The notes under the pieces were generated by a model that saw only the letters and a program-made list of their open reading frames with translations, had not been told where the DNA came from and searched no databases. Positions 17,129 through 22,904 of a DNA stretch of 22,904 nucleotides are shown one piece after another. This stretch comes from JBBSDV01 sp038240335 (GTDB lineage Bacteria; Chloroflexota; Dehalococcoidia; DSTF01; JACRBR01), in the NCBI GenBank assembly GCA_038240335.1, contig JBBSDV010000021.1, forward strand, positions 1 through 22,904. Reading direction: 5' to 3'. The translations under genes and the position numbers were made by a program. How positions within the stretch are numbered: position 1 is the first letter of the stretch; each line of letters begins with the position of its first letter.

Positions 17129-18085
17129 ATGAGCCGAGAACAACGACGATCCGAGCGCAAGCAGGATCGCACCGCCGGGGCGCGTGCCGCCGGAGCACCG
17201 CCGTCGCGCCGGACCCCCGTGAAGGTTGCGGGCGGGAGTGGGTTTCCGACGGTGCCGCTCGCTGTCGGTGGGGGCGTGCTGCTCGTCGTCCTGCTGCTCG
17301 CCTACCTGATCTTCCAGTCAGGCTCAGGCGGCAGCGATCTGAGCGCTTCAGAGAAGGCTGCGCAGGATCGCAGTGAGAGTCTGCCCGGCGCGTACGTCGA
17401 AGACCAGGGCCGCGGGCACTTCCCCGGCGGCCTCGTCGGCCATCAGATGGAGCCGTTCTGCGAAGGTGTGCCCCAGTCCGACAGCGCGAAGTTGAACCGC
17501 AATCTCTCCGATAGCGGGACGCCGGGCGGCAGCGCAACGACTTCGCCGAGCCCAACATCATCACCGTCACCGGCCGCTACGCCGACGAGCGGTACGCCTT
17601 CTGATGGCACGTCCGCGGCCAACGCAACGCCTACGGTGCCAACGAACTGCCACAACAGCAATCCGCCCTCGTCTGGTCAGCACCTCAACGTGCAGCGGAA
17701 CGTCGACGTCGGTGGCGGCAAGATCATCAACATTCCCGCCGATCCGGATGTCTATCCGCCCGGCGTCGAGATCCCGCGCGATGCCATTCCGCACATTCTC
17801 GAGCACGCGGGTGTGTTCGTCGGCTACAACTGCAGGGACGGTGACAACGACTGTCAAGCCGTCGTCGATCAACTGACCAGCCTCGTGAACGACCGCATCG
17901 ACAATCACGACAACCGCGTCGTCATGGCCCACGACAGCGATCTGCCGGAGGGGACGATTGGCCTTTCGTCGTGGACGCGCGTGCTCGACTTTCCGTACAC
18001 CGATTGGGATAAGCAGAAGGACACCGTGTCGAGCTTCATCTCGAAGCACTCCTGCCGCTTCGATCCCGAGGGCTTCTGCCGGTAG
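17129..18085 (+). CDS. Membrane-anchored DUF3105 protein with internal Ser/Thr/Pro insert
   Basis: Membrane-anchored protein of 318 aa. A basic cytoplasmic N-terminus (1-35) is followed by one hydrophobic helix (about 42-63), so the rest should be outside. The DUF3105 signature is split. GRGHFPGG lies at 95-101, but the NPPSSGQH motif (178-185) comes only after a long insert, about 130-172 of which is almost pure Ser/Thr/Pro/Gly/Ala. IPHILEHAGVFVGYNC (220-235) is the conserved His-rich strand. Six Cys (111, 174, 235, 242, 309, 317) all lie on the outer side and could form three disulfides. The start has GGGAG 6 nt upstream. The function of DUF3105 is unknown to me. Downstream is a strong hairpin and the convergent nfo. 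Confidence 0.82.
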   Translation: MSREQRRSERKQDRTAGARAAGAPPSRRTPVKVAGGSGFPTVPLAVGGGVLLVVLLLAYLIFQSGSGGSDLSASEKAAQDRSESLPGAYVEDQGRGHFPGGLVGHQMEPFCEGVPQSDSAKLNRNLSDSGTPGGSATTSPSPTSSPSPAATPTSGTPSDGTSAANATPTVPTNCHNSNPPSSGQHLNVQRNVDVGGGKIINIPADPDVYPPGVEIPRDAIPHILEHAGVFVGYNCRDGDNDCQAVVDQLTSLVNDRIDNHDNRVVMAHDSDLPEGTIGLSSWTRVLDFPYTDWDKQKDTVSSFISKHSCRFDPEGFCR

Positions 18086-18118
18086 GCGCGGTAGTCCCTC
18101 GGCCACACCGCTGGCGCT

Positions 18119-18143
18119 GCCCTCTCCCTCAAGGGGAGAGGGC
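18119..18143. terminator. Bidirectional hairpin between DUF3105 gene and nfo
   Basis: Perfect 10-bp arms GCCCTCTCCC (18119-18128) and GGGAGAGGGC (18134-18143) around the loop TCAAG. It lies 34 nt after the DUF3105 stop and 24 nt from the nfo stop. Lacking a T-tract, it fits a REP-like palindrome protecting both 3' ends as well as a terminator. Confidence 0.6.
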
Positions 18144-18166
18144 GACCGACGACGGCGACGAGAAAA

Positions 18167-19027
18167 CTATCCCGCTAGCGCGCGCAGTTCCTTCATGAGG
18201 TCGATGTTCGGCTTGTCCGGCCCCTTGCCCGCACCGCCGATCTTGTAGCCGGGCACCTCGAGTAGCAGCGGGACATCGGCGAGAGCGGGATAGGCCACGA
18301 GCGCCTCGAAGCCGGCGCGGCCGATCTGTCCTTCTCCGATGTTCTCGTGCAGGTCGCGACCCGCGCCGAGTGCGGTCTTCGAGTCGTTGCAGTGAATCGC
18401 TGCGACGTTCGCGATGCCGATCTCGCGCTCCAGATCGGCCATTGATGCGGCGACGGCCTCAGCGCTCCTGAGGTCGTAGCCCGACGCGAACGCATGGCAC
18501 GTATCGATGCACACCTTCGCGCGCGGGTTGTCGATGCGCCGCAGGATCTCGCCGAGCTCGTTGAACTTGCCGCCGATGGTATCGCCGTGGCCGGCCGAGT
18601 TTTCGAAGATCATCCACGTCTCGGGCGGCGTCTCGGCGAGGACGTTCGTCGCCGCCTCGCAGATCTGCTCGAACACGGCCTCGAACCCGAGGCCCTTAGA
18701 GCTGCCTGTGTGAAAGATGACGCCGCGGGCGCCGATCTTGCCGGCGATGTTCAAGCTGCTTCGGAGCGTGCTCGCCGATGTCTTGAAGATCTTCGCGTCG
18801 GCGCTCGCGAGGTTCATCAGGTACTTGCCGTGAATGAAGACGGGATCGATGCCACACGCCGCTTTTGCATCGTGGAACTGCTGCACCTGCGCGTCGTCGA
18901 GGCGCGCGGTCCCCCACTGCTGCGGTGCCGACTCGAAGATCTGCATGCACTCCGCGCCGATCGCCGACGCCCGCTCGAACCCCGTGTGCAGGCCGCCTGC
19001 TGTGGAGACGTGAGCGCCGATCTTCAT
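18167..19027 (-). CDS. nfo: Endonuclease IV (AP endonuclease)
   Basis: DNA base-excision-repair enzyme that cuts 5' of abasic sites; 286 aa, typical length. All nine trinuclear-zinc ligands known from E. coli Nfo have counterparts: H66 (FIHGKYLMN), H106 (IFHTGS), E142 (FENSAG), D175 and H178 (CIDTCHAFASGYD), H212 (IHCNDSK), D225 and H227 (DLHENIGEGQIG) and E257 (LLLEVPG). The N-terminus MKIGAHVSTAGG is at the family start, at the ATG 19025-19027. No good Shine-Dalgarno or near -10 is seen there, so it may be read from the upstream heavy-metal domain gene's transcript, 112 nt away. Confidence 0.97.
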   Translation of the reverse strand: MKIGAHVSTAGGLHTGFERASAIGAECMQIFESAPQQWGTARLDDAQVQQFHDAKAACGIDPVFIHGKYLMNLASADAKIFKTSASTLRSSLNIAGKIGARGVIFHTGSSKGLGFEAVFEQICEAATNVLAETPPETWMIFENSAGHGDTIGGKFNELGEILRRIDNPRAKVCIDTCHAFASGYDLRSAEAVAASMADLEREIGIANVAAIHCNDSKTALGAGRDLHENIGEGQIGRAGFEALVAYPALADVPLLLEVPGYKIGGAGKGPDKPNIDLMKELRALAG

Positions 19028-19088
19028 GACGCGATGTGTCTCATCATGTTCATGCCTGATGATCTCATGAACGAGCACGGAATGGAAG

Positions 19089-19105
19089 CGATGTTGGATG
19101 TTGGA
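19089..19105 (-). repeat. Dispersed repeat with ATCCAACATCC core, inverted copy
   Basis: On the minus strand this reads TCCAACATCCAACATCG, a perfect 17-nt match to 19532-19548 on the plus strand. The two copies form an inverted pair around the heavy-metal domain gene. It lies in the spacer upstream of nfo. Confidence 0.6.
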
Positions 19106-19139
19106 GCAGCGCGTCGGGTGTCGCCTACGGCTCCAGACG

Positions 19140-19457
19140 CTAGCTGCCGGTACCCGACGTCCAGCGCCGGGTGGCGCGCTCGATCGCACGCCGCAGCGGC
19201 TTGCCGGCGACGACGCTGGTGACGGCGCGCTCGTACGTCGTGGCCTCCTGCGGTGTGCCTTCGAGCGTCGCGATGCCGTTGTTGAAATCGATGCTGACGC
19301 GCCGCACGCCCTCGATGCCGCGAAGCGCCTGCTTGGTGCGGACGGCGCAGACGCCGCTGCACACGAGGCCGTCCACCCGCAGCCGCGTCACATCGCCGTC
19401 GATCGATTCGATGTGCGTCGTCGGGTTGGTTAGCAGTCGGTGCCAATGGAAGCGCAT
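19140..19457 (-). CDS. Small heavy-metal-associated (HMA) domain protein
   Basis: Cytoplasmic HMA-fold protein of 105 aa, the type that carries copper, mercury or zinc ions to pumps or sensors. The core GLVCSGVCAVRTKQALRGIEGVRRV (30-54) matches the GMxCxxC...LxxxxGV pattern. The two cysteines, C33 and C37, are separated by three residues rather than two, and Met is replaced by Leu-Val. The strand VSIDFNNGIATLEGT completes the first half of the fold. An N-terminal MRFHWH offers possible extra ligands, and the tail is Arg-rich. The ATG at 19455-19457 was chosen over TTG at 19463 because a perfect TATAAT lies 5 nt upstream. No metal P-type ATPase or metal regulator is adjacent. nfo lies 112 nt downstream on the same strand. 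Confidence 0.78.
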   Translation of the reverse strand: MRFHWHRLLTNPTTHIESIDGDVTRLRVDGLVCSGVCAVRTKQALRGIEGVRRVSIDFNNGIATLEGTPQEATTYERAVTSVVAGKPLRRAIERATRRWTSGTGS

Positions 19458-19462
19458 ACGCA

Positions 19463-19468
19463 ATTATA
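19463..19468 (-). promoter_or_regulatory. Consensus -10 (TATAAT) of leaderless HMA gene
   Basis: Perfect TATAAT on the minus strand, 5 nt before the ATG at 19457. It is the only exact consensus -10 at a leaderless start here. No -35 is evident. Confidence 0.6.
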
Positions 19469-19492
19469 GGTGGATCTGTCGGACTATAGCTG

Positions 19493-19548
19493 GAGGCTGG
19501 ACGCTGGAACGCGATCCGCCGCAGCTGCTGATCCAACATCCAACATCG
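19493..19548. repeat. Dispersed repeats in the HMA / AOR spacer
   Basis: GAGGCTGGACGCTGGA (19493-19508) matches 14260-14275 perfectly. Then TCCAACATCCAACATCG (19532-19548) matches the inverted copy at 19089-19105, and its inner AACATCCAACATC also occurs at 6178-6190. The spacer 19458-19673 holds no gene. Confidence 0.6.
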
Positions 19549-19634
19549 TGCCGCGGCTCAACGCCGTGCCGCCTGTCGCCACCGCTCTTCGCCGCGCACC
19601 GTCAAACATTCGCCCGATTCGTCTACGCCCCCGC

Positions 19635-19640
19635 TACACT
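19635..19640 (+). promoter_or_regulatory. -10 element of the AOR-family gene
   Basis: TACACT followed by a predicted start near 19647. The leader is about 27 nt and contains GGAG 6-7 nt before the ATG at 19674, so this transcript has a conventional ribosome binding site. Confidence 0.45.
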
Positions 19641-19673
19641 GCATAACGAACATCCCCGCGGACGGAGACCCAC

Positions 19674-21371
19674 ATGCCGCACATTTTGCGCGTCGATATG
19701 ACGCGCCTTCGCGTCGAGACGGAGCCAGTGCCGGAGCAGTACGCGCTGCTCGGCGGTCGCGCGCTTACGTCGGCGATCGTCGCGCACGAGGTGGATGCGC
19801 AGATCGATCCGCTGTCGCGAGATGCGAAGCTCGTGTTCGCGCCCGGGCTGCTCGGCGGCACGGCGATCACGACGTCGGGCCGCACGTCGTTCGGCGGCAA
19901 GAGTCCGCTGATGGGTGGGCTCAAGGAATCGAATGTCGGCGGCGTGCTGGGCCACAAGCTCGCCAAGCTCGGGATCAAGGCCGTCATCATCGAGGGGGCG
20001 CCCGACGACGGTGCTCTGCGTGTGCTCTGGATCGACGCGACTGGTAGGTGGCGATTCGAACTCGCGGGCGAGCTGCAAGGGGTGGGCACGTACGAGACCA
20101 CGCACCGGCTGCTCGGCGCCGAGACGGGCAAGACGCGCGCCGTGATCTGCATCGGTCCGGCCGGCGAGATGCACATGCACGCGGCGTCGATCGCCGTCAA
20201 CGACCCGGAGGGGCGGCCGACGCGGCATGCGGCGCGCGGCGGGCTCGGCGCATTGATGGCCGCGAAGGGGCTGAAGGCGATCGTCATCGACGATGCGAAC
20301 GCGCGCAACGTCGATGCCGCTGATCCGGACGCATTCCGGGCGGCGATGCTGCAGTTCTCGCGCGTTGTGCTCGATGATCCGCGTACGAACAACCTCTCCC
20401 GAACCGGTACCGCCGGCGTTATCAAGTTCGTCAATCGCGACAACGTGCACTCGTTGCCGGTGCGCAACCACCGGCTCGGCACGATGGCGATGGCCGACGC
20501 GATCGGCGGCCAGCACATCGCAGAGCTCGGCGCTGAGCGTGGCGGCAAGATGCTGCCATGCATGGCTGGCTGCATCATCAAGTGCGCGATCTTGTTCAAC
20601 GGCCCGGAGGGCGTCCATGTCACTACTGCGCTCGAGTTCGAAACGATCGCGCTGCTCGGCTCGAATCTCGAGATCGACGATGTCGACGCGGTGGCGGAGA
20701 TGGATCGGCGCTGCGACGACATCGGCCTCGACACGATCGAGATGGGCAACGCCTTCGGTATCGCGATGGAAGCGGGCGTGCTGCCGTGGGGCGACTGGCG
20801 AGGCGTCCTTCGCGTCTTCGACGAGGAGATCCGCGCCGGAACCGAACTCGGCCGCGCGCTGGCCAACGGCACGACGCACGCCGCACGCCTGTATGGCATC
20901 GAACGCGTGCCCGTCGTCAAGGGACAGGGGCTGCCGGCATGGGAGCCGCGCACCTTAAAGGCAATGGGTGTGACCTATGCGACGAGCCCGCAAGGTGCCG
21001 ACCACACGGCGGGCCTCGTGACAGCGCGCGGCGTCACCCACGAGACCCTGGTGAAGGCGTCGCGGCACGAGCAGATCGTCATGGCGGCCGTCGACTCCGT
21101 CGGCCTGTGCCAGTTTTCCAATCCGATAGAGGACGACATGGCGCGCTTCGTCAGCGCGATGCACGGCGTCGCCTGGACGAAGCAAGACGTCCTGTCCCTG
21201 GGCCGCGGCGTCCTCGTCGCGGAGCGCGACTTCAACACGCGCGCCGGCTTCGGCCGCGACGCCTCATACCTGCCGGCGTTCCTTCGGACAGAACCGTTGC
21301 ACACCGCCGACGGCGACCAGGTCTTCGATATCGATGAGGCGCTCATCGATGGGTTCTGGCAGTTCGAGTAG
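19674..21371 (+). CDS. Aldehyde ferredoxin oxidoreductase family enzyme
   Basis: Tungsten- or molybdenum-bispyranopterin enzyme of the AOR family, 565 aa, slightly shorter than classical AOR (about 600). Relatives oxidise aldehydes to acids with ferredoxin and are usually oxygen-sensitive. Domain 1 shows LVFAPGLLGGTAITTSGRTSFGG (53-75). FETIALLGSNLEI and DTIEMGNAFGIAMEAG are the conserved helices, and GQGLPAWEPRTLKAMGVTYATSPQGADHTAG (418-447) shapes the pterin site. The iron-sulfur cysteines appear as C296-x3-C300-x3-C304 plus C479 (DSVGLCQF). Classical enzymes have C-x2-C-x3-C, so this fits a divergent AOR clade. Start ATG 19674 has GGAG upstream. The F420-type oxidoreductase gene follows after 137 nt. 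Substrate and electron acceptor unknown. Confidence 0.93.
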   Translation: MPHILRVDMTRLRVETEPVPEQYALLGGRALTSAIVAHEVDAQIDPLSRDAKLVFAPGLLGGTAITTSGRTSFGGKSPLMGGLKESNVGGVLGHKLAKLGIKAVIIEGAPDDGALRVLWIDATGRWRFELAGELQGVGTYETTHRLLGAETGKTRAVICIGPAGEMHMHAASIAVNDPEGRPTRHAARGGLGALMAAKGLKAIVIDDANARNVDAADPDAFRAAMLQFSRVVLDDPRTNNLSRTGTAGVIKFVNRDNVHSLPVRNHRLGTMAMADAIGGQHIAELGAERGGKMLPCMAGCIIKCAILFNGPEGVHVTTALEFETIALLGSNLEIDDVDAVAEMDRRCDDIGLDTIEMGNAFGIAMEAGVLPWGDWRGVLRVFDEEIRAGTELGRALANGTTHAARLYGIERVPVVKGQGLPAWEPRTLKAMGVTYATSPQGADHTAGLVTARGVTHETLVKASRHEQIVMAAVDSVGLCQFSNPIEDDMARFVSAMHGVAWTKQDVLSLGRGVLVAERDFNTRAGFGRDASYLPAFLRTEPLHTADGDQVFDIDEALIDGFWQFE

Positions 21372-21404
21372 CGAATTACTCACTCCATACGCTTCGCGCC
21401 TCTG

Positions 21405-21410
21405 TATACT
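21405..21410 (+). promoter_or_regulatory. -10 element of the F420-type oxidoreductase gene
   Basis: TATACT in the 137-nt spacer after the AOR-family gene. Predicted start is about 21417, giving a leader of about 92 nt that contains a hairpin. Confidence 0.4.
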
Positions 21411-21442
21411 CGGCAAGCAAAGGCGTACGACGCGTGAGGGTG

Positions 21443-21478
21443 GATGATCCGCGGGACGATATTTGTTCGCGGTTCATC
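21443..21478 (+). promoter_or_regulatory. Hairpin in the leader of the F420-type oxidoreductase gene
   Basis: Arms GATGATCCGCG (21443-21453) and CGCGGTTCATC (21468-21478) pair over 11 positions with one mismatch, around a 14-nt A/T-rich loop. It lies between the -10 box and the ribosome binding site. It could be a leader structure or an operator palindrome. Confidence 0.4.
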
Positions 21479-21508
21479 AAGGCATCTCGCGTCGAAAGGA
21501 TCGCGACG

Positions 21509-22348
21509 ATGAAGTACGGCATCACGATGTTTCCGACGGACTACGCGATCCCGGCGACGGAGCTGGCGCGGGCGTGCGAGGATCTCGGGTTTGAATCGCT
21601 GTTCTTTCCGGAGCACACGCACATCCCATCGAGCCGGGCGACGCCGTACCCCGCCGGCGGGGACCTGCCGAAGGAGTACTCGCACACGCTTGACCCCTTC
21701 GTGGCGCTCGGCGCGGCGGCAGCGGTGACGACGAAGCTCTTCCTCGGGACCGGCATCTGCCTCGTCATCGAACGCGACCCGATTACGCTGGCGAAGGAGG
21801 TGGCGAGCGTCGACTTCCTCTCCGGCGGCCGCATGCTGTTCGGCATCGGTGGCGGCTGGAACGTCGAGGAGATGGAGAATCACGGCACCGATTACAAGCG
21901 CCGTTGGCGGCTCATGCGCGAGCGCGTGCTTGCTCTGAAGCAGATCTGGACGCAAGACGAAGCGACGTACCACGGCGAGTACGTGAACTTCGACGCCATC
22001 TGGTCGTGGCCGAAGCCCGTGCGCAAGCCGCATCCTCCCGTGATGGTCGGCGGCGACGGCCCGGGCACGCTCGCACGCGTTATCGAATATGGCGACGAAT
22101 GGATGCCGATCGGCGGCTTTCGGTCGCCGGAGAGCTTGCAGCGCCGCGTCGATGAGCTACAGCGTCTCGCGAGGGAGGCTGGCCGCGGCCGCATCCCCGT
22201 TAGCGTCTTCGGCGCGCCGATGCGCAAGGAGACGCTGGAGGCATACGAGGCGATGGGCATCGACCGCGCCGTGTTCTTCGTTCAGCCCGAGGATTCGGCG
22301 AGCGTCATCTCGCGCCTCAAGCACGCTGCCGAGATCGCCGGTCTGTAA
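21509..22348 (+). CDS. LLM-class F420-dependent oxidoreductase
   Basis: Luciferase-like TIM-barrel flavin/F420 oxidoreductase, 279 aa, of the subgroup catalogued as probable F420-dependent, Rv2161c-type. The match is strong: LFFPEHTHIPSSR (31-43), LGTGICLVIERDPI (79-92), KEVASVDFLSGGRMLFGIGGGWNVEEMENHG (96-126), a WTQDEATYHGEYV segment, then IWSWPKPVRKPHPPVMVGG. The ATG at 21509 was chosen because the family begins MKYGI and AAAGGA (21495-21500) lies 8 nt upstream; an open frame from 21434 would include a leader hairpin. Whether it uses F420 or FMN cannot be proven from sequence, and no F420 synthesis gene is in the window. Its place after the AOR-family gene suggests, but does not show, a shared redox role. 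Confidence 0.92.
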   Translation: MKYGITMFPTDYAIPATELARACEDLGFESLFFPEHTHIPSSRATPYPAGGDLPKEYSHTLDPFVALGAAAAVTTKLFLGTGICLVIERDPITLAKEVASVDFLSGGRMLFGIGGGWNVEEMENHGTDYKRRWRLMRERVLALKQIWTQDEATYHGEYVNFDAIWSWPKPVRKPHPPVMVGGDGPGTLARVIEYGDEWMPIGGFRSPESLQRRVDELQRLAREAGRGRIPVSVFGAPMRKETLEAYEAMGIDRAVFFVQPEDSASVISRLKHAAEIAGL

Positions 22349-22371
22349 AACGATCGAACTTAGACGCTGGC

Positions 22372-22392
22372 GGGGGCTGAGTGCGCTCCCCC
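22372..22392. terminator. Weak GC hairpin after the F420-type oxidoreductase gene
   Basis: GGGG and CCCC arms with an inner GAG/CTC pair and a TGCG loop, 24 nt after the stop codon, without a T-tract. The rest of the spacer to 22572 shows no gene. Low confidence. Confidence 0.25.
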
Positions 22393-22572
22393 GACGACCG
22401 CGCTCGCCGCGACTGTTCGTTTCTCGCGGCAGCCGGCGAATGGCAGCCGCGAATGCGGAGCCAGATCAAATGTTGCCGGCCGCGGCCGATGTGATAGCTG
22501 GTATCCGAAGGACAGGCAGCGCGGCGGCGATGGCGCAATTGTCCGAACCCAACGCCGCCACCGCGATTGCCG

Positions 22573-22904
22573 CTAGCGCCCCGCCGCCACGAACGCCTCG
22601 AGGCGCTCGAGGGTTTGCGTCCAGCCCGCCTGCATGCCGCCAAGAGCCGCGCCCGCCGCTGCGGTCATACCGTCAGCGCTGGCTTCGACCGTAATCGTCG
22701 TACTGCCCCCCTCTTCGCTGAACGTAACGGTGGTTGTCCCGTCGAGCAGGGTATTGCCGCCGGCGTCGAGAGCCTGCCACGTGAAGACGATTCGCTCTGA
22801 CGGTACGACCTCGCGAAAGACGCCGATCATCGGATAGTCAGCGCCGCTCGGATCGCGCATCACGATGTGCATCCGACCACCAGGCCGCACGTCCACCTCG
22901 CAGA
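22573..22904 (-). CDS. SRPBCC/AHSA1 domain protein (N-terminus beyond window)
   Basis: C-terminal 110 or so codons of a START-like SRPBCC protein of the AHSA1 (Aha1-like) group; the 5' end lies outside the window. CEVDVRPGGRMHIVMRDPSG is the usual strand pair, YPMIGVFREVVPSERIVFTW the next, and TTTVTFSEEGGSTTITVEA the following sheet. The final helix GGMQAGWTQTLERLEAFVA is diagnostic for this group. Members bind hydrophobic ligands or have unknown roles; some occur with ArsR regulators or other environmental-response genes, which cannot be checked here. A GTG at 22894-22896 is in frame but is internal to the domain, so it is not the start. It converges with the F420-type oxidoreductase gene. 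Confidence 0.88.
   Translation of the reverse strand, partial: CEVDVRPGGRMHIVMRDPSGADYPMIGVFREVVPSERIVFTWQALDAGGNTLLDGTTTVTFSEEGGSTTITVEASADGMTAAAGAALGGMQAGWTQTLERLEAFVAAGR

Noticed and set aside
19623..20953. Two long minus-strand open frames of about 420-440 codons
   Set aside because: Both are antisense to the AOR-family gene, whose cluster cysteines and pterin-site motifs are clear.

Overview
This is a GC-rich bacterial chromosome segment with about 19 protein genes, tightly packed on both strands. I see no rRNA, tRNA, CRISPR array, insertion sequence or phage gene. The gene mix points to a Chloroflexota-like or, less likely, actinobacterial organism: an F420-type luciferase-like oxidoreductase, a tungsten/molybdenum aldehyde ferredoxin oxidoreductase (AOR) family enzyme, a membrane-anchored DUF3105 protein, a gyrase with Ala at the main quinolone position, and many apparently leaderless genes. 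The taxonomic call is inference.

Layout. 1-1292 (-): N-terminal part of mutL, cut by the window edge. 1456-2853 (+): secreted S8 protease. 2906-6095 (-): thiL and tsaE (overlapping by 4 nt), then a HerA-like DUF853 ATPase with its own promoter. 6240-8314 (+): cysteine synthase and a CitE-type CoA-ester lyase. 8344-9640 (-): TMEM175-like channel and 2H phosphoesterase, one nucleotide apart. 9946-13059 (+): gyrA and a small FMN split-barrel protein, 6 nt apart. 13115-14221 (-): lipoprotein with a glycosidase-like TIM barrel. 14435-15894 (-): scpA and a FlaR-like P-loop kinase. 16075-18085 (+): a 13-codon leader peptide overlapping degV, then the DUF3105 protein. 18167-19457 (-): nfo and a small heavy-metal-associated domain protein. 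19674-22348 (+): AOR-family enzyme and F420-type oxidoreductase. 22573-end (-): SRPBCC/AHSA1 protein, cut by the window edge.

How the genes fit together. Most are housekeeping genes: DNA maintenance (mutL, gyrA, nfo, scpA, HerA-like ATPase), tRNA t6A modification (tsaE), and thiamine (thiL) and cysteine synthesis. Accessory metabolism is concentrated at the right end, where the two redox enzymes lie side by side. I found no obvious new defence or biosynthetic system.

The clearest signal not explained by gene content is regulatory. At seven starts a TANNNT -10 hexamer lies 5-7 nt upstream of the initiation codon with no Shine-Dalgarno, which predicts leaderless mRNAs. At two more starts the predicted leader is only 8-14 nt. 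One leaderless start opens a short peptide, MRMTSTRCRVREA, whose stop codon overlaps the degV start (ATGA). Spacers also carry short dispersed repeats (AACATCCAACATC and GAGGCTGGACGCTGGA), inverted repeats and one strong hairpin between convergent genes.
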